A program made the position numbers and the translations under genes. DNA of 53,138 nucleotides from Putridiphycobacter roseus (GTDB lineage Bacteria; Bacteroidota; Bacteroidia; Flavobacteriales_D; Crocinitomicaceae), in NCBI RefSeq assembly GCF_003234935.1, contig NZ_QKSB01000017.1:1-53138 (forward strand), read 5' to 3'. Shown in pieces: positions 36,551 through 43,127 of this stretch. How positions within the stretch are numbered: the first letter of the stretch is position 1; each line of letters starts with the position of its first letter. A model generated the notes under the pieces. The model made no database searches. It saw nothing but the letters and a program-made list of their open reading frames with translations, and was not told the origin of the DNA.

Positions 36551-36811
36551 ATGGTCCGTAAAAACACCCCAAATATTGGTATTTCTTCCAAAAGTAAAGA
36601 ACAAAATTCTATAGGGATGTTATGCATAGCTAAAGAAAATAAAACTACAGATACATTGCAACAAACCTATGTTTATAGCATAGCATTGTCAACTGAATTT
36701 CTATCAGACAGAAGTGTGATGCAAACAGGAATGATGTTTTATCTAATATCTGCAAATCAAAACCCAATAAAAGACTATACTTATACTAACCGACTAATTA
36801 CCAAAGCATGA
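36551..36811 (+). CDS. Small ORF coupled to leuC, doubtful
   Basis: An open frame of 86 codons that I do not recognise. It is not leucine-rich, so it is not a classical leu attenuator peptide. It has no signal peptide or clear domain. The only support is its position: its TGA overlaps the leuC ATG (ATGA), which would couple translation. It could be an operon leader, a remnant of a lost gene (leuA and ilv genes often neighbour leuC in this phylum), or chance. Confidence 0.35.
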   Translation: MVRKNTPNIGISSKSKEQNSIGMLCIAKENKTTDTLQQTYVYSIALSTEFLSDRSVMQTGMMFYLISANQNPIKDYTYTNRLITKA

Positions 36812-38181
36812 GTCAAACAATATTTGAAAAAATATGGAATGCAAGGGTAGTAAAAAAAATATCGGAAGAATTAGATGTATTATATATTGACAAACATTTT
36901 ATACATGAGGTTACCAGTCCACAGGCATTTAATGGATTAGAAAATAAAAACTTAAATTTATTTAGACCTGCACAAACTATTGCAACGGTGGACCATAACA
37001 TTCCAACCAAAAAGCAACACCTCCCCATCCAAGACCCTTTGTCGAAGTTACAAGTTAGTACACTTGAAAATAATTGTGCAAAGCACGAAGTAAAATATTA
37101 TGGTATTGGAGACCAACACAATGGAATAGTCCATGTTATTGGTCCAGAACTAGGCTTAACCCAACCAGGTATCACCATTGTTTGTGGTGATAGTCACACC
37201 AGTACCCATGGTGCTTTTGGTTGCATTGCTTTTGGAATTGGTGCCACTCAAATACAACAAGTATTTGCGGCACAATGTGTCATCATGTCACGTCCCAAAA
37301 CCTTAGGCATAGAGGTAAAAGGAATAATAAATAGCAAGGTAACTGCAAAAGATTTAATATTACACATCATTAAAAAAGTTGGTGTAAATGGTGGGGCAGG
37401 CTATTTTATAGAATTTTTTGGAGAAGGAATTACCCACCTAAGCATGGAAGAAAGAATGACCATTTGTAATATGAGTATAGAAATGGGTGCTAGAGGAGGT
37501 TTGGTTGGACCAGATGAAACCACTTATCAATACCTGGAAGATAAACCTACGCTTCCAAAAGGAAAGGCTTTCGAAAAACTAAAAGAAAAATGGACGGCTC
37601 TTAATTCAGATAAAAATGCGGTCTTCGATAAAAAAATAACCATTCATGCCGAGTATGTCGAACCCATGATCACTTATGGAACTAGTCCCGACCAAAGTAT
37701 TAGAATTAATGATATTATCACCAAAAAAAATAAGGAAACAGATGCCTTAAAATACATGAATTTTAAAGTAGGAGAAAGTCTAATAGATAAAAAAATAAAC
37801 TATGTTTTTATTGGCAGTTGCACCAATGGTAGGATTGAGGATTTACGTTTGGTTGCCAAAATAATAAAAGGTAAACGAAAAGCTAAAAGTGTAAAAATGT
37901 GGATAGTACCAGGCTCTCAAATCGTTAGTAAACAAGCTGCTAATGAAGGACTGGTCGAAATTTTTAAATCCTTTGGTGCCGAATTTAGATCCCCTGGTTG
38001 TTCGGCTTGTTTGGCAATGAATGATGACAAAATTCCCATGGGCGCTTTATGTATCTCTACTTCTAATAGAAACTATGAAGGTAGACAAGGAAAAGGGGCA
38101 AGAACCATCCTTGCTAGTCCCGCCACAGCAGCCGTGGCAGCAATACATGGAACGATAAAAGACCCACGACAATATTTATAA
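36808..38181 (+). CDS. leuC: 3-isopropylmalate dehydratase large subunit (LeuC)
   Basis: Large subunit of isopropylmalate isomerase, a 4Fe-4S aconitase-family enzyme of leucine synthesis. The 457-aa protein keeps YIDKHFIHEVTSPQAF, VCGDSHTSTHGAFG and the three cluster cysteines in GSCTNGRIEDLR and PGCSACLAMN. STSNRNYEGRQGKGART is also kept. One difference is ALC in place of the common ERC just before STSNRN. It is expected to be active with LeuD. First firm gene of the leuC-leuD-leuB-like operon, in which leuA is missing. Confidence 0.93.
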   Translation: MSQTIFEKIWNARVVKKISEELDVLYIDKHFIHEVTSPQAFNGLENKNLNLFRPAQTIATVDHNIPTKKQHLPIQDPLSKLQVSTLENNCAKHEVKYYGIGDQHNGIVHVIGPELGLTQPGITIVCGDSHTSTHGAFGCIAFGIGATQIQQVFAAQCVIMSRPKTLGIEVKGIINSKVTAKDLILHIIKKVGVNGGAGYFIEFFGEGITHLSMEERMTICNMSIEMGARGGLVGPDETTYQYLEDKPTLPKGKAFEKLKEKWTALNSDKNAVFDKKITIHAEYVEPMITYGTSPDQSIRINDIITKKNKETDALKYMNFKVGESLIDKKINYVFIGSCTNGRIEDLRLVAKIIKGKRKAKSVKMWIVPGSQIVSKQAANEGLVEIFKSFGAEFRSPGCSACLAMNDDKIPMGALCISTSNRNYEGRQGKGARTILASPATAAVAAIHGTIKDPRQYL

Positions 38182-38182
38182 C

Positions 38183-38761
38183 ATGAAAAAATTAACCAAA
38201 ATTACATCTACTGCCATTCCCATCCCTTTAAACGATATTGATACCGATCAAATCATTCCTGCCCGATTTTTAAAAGCAATTGATTTAGATGATTATGCAG
38301 ATTGTTTGTTTGCTGACTGGCGTTATGAAAACAAAAAGTTAGTAAAGGAATTTTGGTTAAATAGAGAATTTAAAGGTAGCATACTAGTTACCTTGACTAA
38401 TTTTGGGTGCGGATCCTCAAGAGAACATGCAGCATGGGCACTTAAAGATTATGGCATTCAAATAATTATAGCTTTGAGTTTTGCAGATATTTTTAAAAAT
38501 AATGCCCTTAACAATGGTATTATTCCCATTGTTTTGAACGAATACGAAATAGAGCAAACGATCTCTGCAATTATTCAACAACCAGGCTTACTGATTACAG
38601 TTGACTTAGAAAAGCAGGAAATTGACATACCTGGAATTTGCATGAAAAAATTTGAAATAAACCCATTCAAAAAAGCTTGTATAATTAATGGCGTAGACGA
38701 AATAGATTACTTAGTTAAACTTAGACCTGACGTTGAATTTTTTGAAAAATCATTTTTATGA
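38183..38761 (+). CDS. leuD: 3-isopropylmalate dehydratase small subunit (LeuD)
   Basis: Small subunit carrying the swivelling domain. The 192-aa protein has the key motifs DIDTDQIIPARFL, NFGCGSSREHAAWAL and SFADIFKNNALNNG, all as in active enzymes. It starts one base after the leuC stop, and its last four bases overlap the start of the leuB-like gene, so all three are one translational unit. Confidence 0.94.
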   Translation: MKKLTKITSTAIPIPLNDIDTDQIIPARFLKAIDLDDYADCLFADWRYENKKLVKEFWLNREFKGSILVTLTNFGCGSSREHAAWALKDYGIQIIIALSFADIFKNNALNNGIIPIVLNEYEIEQTISAIIQQPGLLITVDLEKQEIDIPGICMKKFEINPFKKACIINGVDEIDYLVKLRPDVEFFEKSFL

Positions 38762-39867
38762 AATCATATAATATTATTGTTTTACCTGGAGATGGCATAG
38801 GGCCAGAAGTTATTAATCAAGCAGTTAAAGTATTAACTACTTGTGCAGAATTATTTTCATTCCAAATAGAATTAAATTATGATTGGATTGGTGCGGCTGC
38901 CATTACCCATACCGGAGAAACCATTACAGAAAATACTTTAAAAAAATATGAAAAAGCAGATGCTATTTTATTGGGAACATTTGACGATTCTACAGCGGAT
39001 AGAGATATAAATATTAAAAATCAGAACGAAAAAGGACTTTTAAATCTGCACCATTTTTTAGGTCTATTCGCCAAAATTCGTCCGATAAAAATACACCAAC
39101 AACTCTTGGTTAAATCACCCTTAAAGTCAAAAATAATTAAAGGGACAGATATGATTATTTATCAAGAAATGTCAGAAAGTATTCAATTTATACCAGAAAA
39201 AAAGAATCAAAATAGTCCAAGTGAATTATCCGAATATTCCATTAAAAAAATAGAACGTATCGGGCATTTAGCCTTTCAAACCGCTCAAAAAAGAAAACAT
39301 ACTATTTGCTTAATGGAGAATGCTAATTTTTTTGAAATATCAACACATTGGAAAAACGTAATTGAAAAATTATCAAAACAGTACCCAGACGTACAATTAA
39401 AACATCTGGATATCGACCAAGCGGCTATTCAATTGCTAGTTAATCCACTTCAGTTTGACGTTATTTTGACCAGCAATATGTTTGATAATAAGTTAACGGG
39501 GTTAGTCCATGAAATTTCTGGTTCAATAGAACTACTTGCTGCTATTTCTACAGGAAATTCAACCACAATTTTCCAGCCTTCACATAGCGCCTTCCCTGAA
39601 ATAAAAGGAATGGACAAAGGTAATCCCATGGCAGCTATTTTATCGGTGGCCTTAATGTTGGAACATTTAGGCGAAAATGCAGCCGCAAAATTAATTAATG
39701 ATGCAATTGCTTGGTGTATTGAAGAGGAATTAACCACCCTAGACATTAATAATCAAAACCCATTGAGTTGCGCTATGGTTGGTGACATGATTGACCTATT
39801 TATCGCCAAAAATGGTACCATTGATTTTGATGTTAAATCCATCAATAGGGATATATTTTATATTTAA
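38758..39867 (+). CDS. LeuB-like protein lacking catalytic residues
   Basis: A 369-aa member of the isopropylmalate/isocitrate dehydrogenase family by overall alignment: it starts IIVLPGDGIGPEV, and LFAKIRPIK, YPDVQLKH and AAILSVALMLEHLG are in place. Active-site positions (Thermus LeuB numbering) are mostly changed: Arg94 is His98, Arg132 is Gln136, Tyr139 is Gln143, Lys185 is Asn188, Asp241 is Asn244 and Asp245 is Gly248. Only Arg104 and Asp217 remain. The NAD loop HGSAPD reads HSAFPE. The frame is intact with no decay, so it is probably a pseudoenzyme or has a new role, not leucine dehydrogenase activity. Confidence 0.85.
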   Translation: MKSYNIIVLPGDGIGPEVINQAVKVLTTCAELFSFQIELNYDWIGAAAITHTGETITENTLKKYEKADAILLGTFDDSTADRDINIKNQNEKGLLNLHHFLGLFAKIRPIKIHQQLLVKSPLKSKIIKGTDMIIYQEMSESIQFIPEKKNQNSPSELSEYSIKKIERIGHLAFQTAQKRKHTICLMENANFFEISTHWKNVIEKLSKQYPDVQLKHLDIDQAAIQLLVNPLQFDVILTSNMFDNKLTGLVHEISGSIELLAAISTGNSTTIFQPSHSAFPEIKGMDKGNPMAAILSVALMLEHLGENAAAKLINDAIAWCIEEELTTLDINNQNPLSCAMVGDMIDLFIAKNGTIDFDVKSINRDIFYI

Positions 39868-40230
39868 TGTGTTGAAGGCTTGACGTAGTTATCATCCCAC
39901 TCCTTAACCTTTGGTTCACCCAGCTTATCAATAGATTTTGCTACAATCATTGACACTGTTGCATCACCAGTAACATTGACCACTGTACGACACATGTCTA
40001 AAGGACGATCTACTGCAAAAATTAAAGCCAAACCTGCTTCAGGAATACCTGCATACCCCAGCACTCCAACCAGCATTACCATACCTGCGCCTGGGACAGC
40101 GGCGCTACCTATAGAAGCTAAAGTAGCTGTAGCGATAATTCCCAATTGCGTACCTAAAGTCAGGTCCATTCCAAAAGCTTGTGCAATAAAAACAGCAGCA
40201 ACAGCTTGGTACAAACTTGTACCATCCATA
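39864..40230 (-). pseudogene. Truncated copy of the 3' end of the dicarboxylate symporter gene
   Basis: Bases 39887-40230 match 41808-42151, the last third of the symporter gene, with five substitutions in 344 bp (about 98.5% identity). It encodes only TM7b-TM8 and the C-terminus, from NMDGTSLYQ on, and cannot make a working carrier. The frame is open to a stop at 39864, overlapping the leuB-like stop. The end of the copy differs (NYVKPSTH in place of NFVQ). The other side is joined to foreign sequence at 40223-40230. Confidence 0.9.
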
Positions 40231-40256
40231 TAATAGGTTTTATTTCGGGTACTTAC
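40223..40256. repeat. 34-bp copy of the inside of the histidine kinase gene
   Basis: These 34 bases are identical to 31750-31783 in the kinase gene at 31517-32713. The first eight (CATCCATA) are also shared with the symporter copy, so the two fragments are joined at an 8-bp microhomology. With the symporter fragment this makes a chimeric scar. Confidence 0.85.
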
Positions 40257-40306
40257 TTAACATGGCGTATAGCTATAACTTTTTGCGCTAAAAGTGGCAA
40301 TATGTT
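40255..40306. other. Hairpin-rich segment at the end of the scar
   Basis: After the kinase fragment comes about 50 bp of unexplained, structured sequence. It has TAACAT at one end and ATGTTA at the other, a TATAGCTATA palindrome (40268-40277) and a 6-bp hairpin ACTTTT-TGCGCT-AAAAGT (40278-40295). The left end ACTTAAC fits the RYYYAAC half of an integron attC site, but the right end GTTATCT does not fit GTTRRRY. Its nature is open. Confidence 0.4.
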
Positions 40307-40398
40307 ATCTTCAGTCTTTAAAAAGTAAAATAAAAGACGTGATTAAAGTAATTATTAATACTTTTAGTCCTCTATTATCTTTAAGTGTGTATAAAAAA

Positions 40399-41373
40399 AT
40401 GCAAAGTAAAAAAAGGAATTCTGTGTTTATCTTAAAACCTGAATCTTTCAAAAAAATACAAATCATCACTCTTTTGCTTTTAATTTTTAAAACAAGTCTA
40501 GCTCAAGACCCTACTTTTAGCCAATTTCACAATAACCCAATTTACCTGAACCCTGCTTTGGCTGGTGCAGACCATGGATGTCCTAGTATTCATATCAACT
40601 CGAGATACCAAAATTTTAATACAGGAATTTTTAATACCAATACCGTTTCAATTGATAGCTACAATCGAAAATTAAGGGGAGGTATTGCATTTAATTTGGT
40701 AAACGAAATGGTTGGTTATAATACTTATATAAACAATGCAGCCTACTTAACGTATTCCTTTCACCAAAAGCTGTCCCGAAATTACACGCTCTTAGTTGGT
40801 GTTCAAGCAGGGTATAACCAAAATTTTTTTAATTGGAATGAATTGAATTTTGGCGACCAGATTGACCCGCGCGTTGGATTTATTTATACCACAAGCGATC
40901 TACCAGGAGGAGCTGTATATCAAAACTTATGGGGTACAATACGTTATCTAAATATTAATTCTGGAATTGCCATATACTCACCTTTGATTTATGGTGGCTT
41001 TTCAGTAAAAAACTTATTAAAACCAAGGCGATCATTTTTACAAGACCAAATAAAATTAGATAGGAAATATATCGCTCATTTGGGACTAAATTTCAACTTA
41101 GAAAACTACAGTAATATATTGGAGAACGTAGTAATTTCTCCACAATTTATGTATTCAAAACAAGGGAGATTTGAAGAAATTATTTTTGGTTTTAATGCTA
41201 AATACAAAATAATCAGTCTAGGATCCTTTTTTAGAATTAATAATGCAGTCATATTTAGTATTGGACTAAATTTCAACAAACTCAAACTAACCTATAGTCA
41301 AGATTACCAAGTGTACAACTACTCCGGCATACTTAATAAAATTCATGAAGTTTCTTTACATTTATTCTTTTGA
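40399..41373 (+). CDS. PorP/SprF-family outer-membrane protein (T9SS-associated)
   Basis: A 324-aa protein with an N-terminal signal peptide ending LLLLIFKTSLAQ. It has the family hallmark DPTFSQFHNNPIYLNPALAG and a series of amphipathic strands, and ends in LHLFF, as outer-membrane barrels do. PorP/SprF proteins anchor or help export type IX secretion cargo with type B sorting domains. I start it at the ATG at 40399, which gives a normal signal peptide. A GTG at 40294 would add 35 residues and lies in the hairpin-rich scar. The convergent neighbour at 41378 encodes a type-B-like domain. Confidence 0.88.
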   Translation: MQSKKRNSVFILKPESFKKIQIITLLLLIFKTSLAQDPTFSQFHNNPIYLNPALAGADHGCPSIHINSRYQNFNTGIFNTNTVSIDSYNRKLRGGIAFNLVNEMVGYNTYINNAAYLTYSFHQKLSRNYTLLVGVQAGYNQNFFNWNELNFGDQIDPRVGFIYTTSDLPGGAVYQNLWGTIRYLNINSGIAIYSPLIYGGFSVKNLLKPRRSFLQDQIKLDRKYIAHLGLNFNLENYSNILENVVISPQFMYSKQGRFEEIIFGFNAKYKIISLGSFFRINNAVIFSIGLNFNKLKLTYSQDYQVYNYSGILNKIHEVSLHLFF

Positions 41374-41377
41374 AACC

Positions 41378-41794
41378 TTAACTAAGCACAAAAACATGTC
41401 CAGCTAAAAATTTCTTTTTCCCGTTTCCAAGTCTAAAATTGAGCTCCCAAGTATAAACATCAGAAGGTACAAACTCATTATTATATTGGCCATTCCAAGT
41501 GGTTTCATAAGCATTAAAACTTTCAAATACTTTATACTTCATTTTATTAAAAATGATAAAATGAAAATCATTGATGCTATCATTAGTTATAGCTATTTCT
41601 ACTGTAAATACTGAATTGCCATAGGTATTTGTTGTAATTGTATTTGGAATATAAATATCTATGTCTTTATATATTTCAGCATTCGGAACAATCTCTTCTT
41701 TTTGACAAGAAAAAAATAAAAGCACAAGTACTATGCAAGCCGATACTCTTTTATATAGTTTTAGATGATAAGTCAAATTAAAAGTCATCAACAT
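41378..41794 (-). CDS. Short lipoprotein with T9SS type-B-like (CHU_C-like) domain
   Basis: A 138-aa protein. The lipobox is in LVLLFFSCQKEE, so it is a probable lipoprotein. Residues from about 45 to the end match the layout of the gliding-motility C-terminal domain: a PNTITTN start, FIIFNKMKYKVFES, TWNGQYNNEFVPSDVYTW and a final GHVFVLS. The usual GDGxND segment is replaced by TYGNS. There is no cargo part. It starts two bases after the symporter stop and is the last gene of a seven-gene run, and converges with the PorP/SprF gene at a four-base gap. Confidence 0.75.
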   Translation of the reverse strand: MLMTFNLTYHLKLYKRVSACIVLVLLFFSCQKEEIVPNAEIYKDIDIYIPNTITTNTYGNSVFTVEIAITNDSINDFHFIIFNKMKYKVFESFNAYETTWNGQYNNEFVPSDVYTWELNFRLGNGKKKFLAGHVFVLS

Positions 41795-41796
41795 AT

Positions 41797-43116
41797 CTAT
41801 TGAACAAAGTTATCATCCCAATCCTTAACCTTTGGTTCACCCAGCTTATCGATAGATTTTGCTACAATCATTGACACTGTTGCATCACCAGTAACATTGA
41901 CCACTGTACGACACATGTCTAAAGGACGATCTACTGCAAAAATTAAAGCCAAACCTGCTTCAGGAATACCTGCATACCCCAGCACTCCAACCAGCATTAC
42001 CATACCTGCGCCTGGAACAGCGGCGCTACCTATAGAAGCTAAAGTAGCTGTAGCGATAATTCCCAATTGTGTACCTAAAGTCAGGTCCATTCCAAAAGCT
42101 TGTGCAATAAACACAGCAGCAACAGCTTGGTACAAACTTGTACCATCCATATTAATGGTTGCACCAATTGGCAATACAAAGCTTGACACATCTTCATCTA
42201 CGCCTAAATGTTCCGTTACTCTTTCCATGGTTACTGGTAAAGTAGCTGCACTTGAGCTGGTAGAAAATGCTAATAATTGAGCTGGAGCAATACCATTCAA
42301 GAAGAATTTAGGAGACTTTTTGGTGTAAGCGGACATGATGATAATGTATATAACTATCATTCCTAATAAACCAAAAACAACGGTCAAGGCATAAAAACCT
42401 AAGGCCTGAAACAGGTCGGGATTTGGTGCTTCTACTACCAAGGCCGCCAATAATGCAAATACGCCGTAAGGAGCAGCCAACATAATTAAATCGACCATTT
42501 TTAATATCACTTCATTTACCCCATTAAAAAAGGATTGCACTGTTTTTCCTTTTTCTTCAGGAATCAATACCAAGGAGATGCCGAAAAAGACAGCAAAAAA
42601 GATAATTTGCAGCATATTTCTATTCGAAGTCGCAGCGGCAAAAATATTTTCAGGCACTAAATCTTCTAATGCTTGTAACGGACCAGCATCTTTTTGACGC
42701 TTTGCCTCATCCTTATACTTTTGCGTATCTCCAGAATAATTTTTAACTAATTCAGTTCGGGTTTTATCCGTGATAGAATTACCTGGTTTCACCAAGTTGA
42801 CCAAAACTAAACCAATGGAAACTGCTAGGATAGTAGTCACAATGTAAATACCAATAGTCCTTCCTCCCATTTTAGATAATTTTGAAATGTCTTTTAAATT
42901 GGTAATACCCGAAATTAAAGAAGCCAAAATTAATGGTATGGCTATTAACTTTAAGGATTTAATAAAAATACTTCCAAATGGCTTAATCCAATCTTTTACG
43001 ATATCAGGTCCATTAGAAACATACAGCATGACAATTCCAAACAGAATTCCCAATGCCATACCTATCATTATTTTCCAATGTAATGCTAACTTTTTCTTAG
43101 ATTGCTTTTCGGCCAT
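41797..43116 (-). CDS. Dicarboxylate/amino acid:cation symporter (DAACS family)
   Basis: Sodium- or proton-coupled uptake of glutamate, aspartate or C4-dicarboxylates, GltP/GltT/DctA-like. The 439-aa protein has the HP1 serine-rich loop STSSSAATLPVTME, TM7 INMDGTSLYQAVAAVF, the HP2 loop SAAVPGAGMVML, and the TM8 motif DRPLDMCRTVVNVTGD, so it looks complete and active. A hydrophilic loop of about 45 residues near 115-160 is longer than in E. coli GltP. It lies 11 bases after the M1 peptidase gene. Its last third is duplicated at 39887-40230. Confidence 0.95.
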   Translation of the reverse strand: MAEKQSKKKLALHWKIMIGMALGILFGIVMLYVSNGPDIVKDWIKPFGSIFIKSLKLIAIPLILASLISGITNLKDISKLSKMGGRTIGIYIVTTILAVSIGLVLVNLVKPGNSITDKTRTELVKNYSGDTQKYKDEAKRQKDAGPLQALEDLVPENIFAAATSNRNMLQIIFFAVFFGISLVLIPEEKGKTVQSFFNGVNEVILKMVDLIMLAAPYGVFALLAALVVEAPNPDLFQALGFYALTVVFGLLGMIVIYIIIMSAYTKKSPKFFLNGIAPAQLLAFSTSSSAATLPVTMERVTEHLGVDEDVSSFVLPIGATINMDGTSLYQAVAAVFIAQAFGMDLTLGTQLGIIATATLASIGSAAVPGAGMVMLVGVLGYAGIPEAGLALIFAVDRPLDMCRTVVNVTGDATVSMIVAKSIDKLGEPKVKDWDDNFVQ

Positions 43117-43127
43117 ATTTTATTTTT

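Noticed and set aside
36551..36811. Leucine attenuator leader peptide
   Set aside because: The ORF is too long, has no run of leucine codons and no terminator/antiterminator hairpin before leuC; kept only as a doubtful small ORF.
39864..40229. 121-residue symporter fragment as a real gene
   Set aside because: It is only the last third of a membrane carrier, a near copy of the gene at 41797-43116, and joined to a kinase fragment at its other end.
40255..40306. True integron attC site
   Set aside because: The right end GTTATCT does not fit GTTRRRY, and no integrase or cassette array is in the window.
40294..40398. Longer PorP/SprF start at a GTG
   Set aside because: It begins in the hairpin-rich scar and would bury the signal peptide 35 residues inside the protein.
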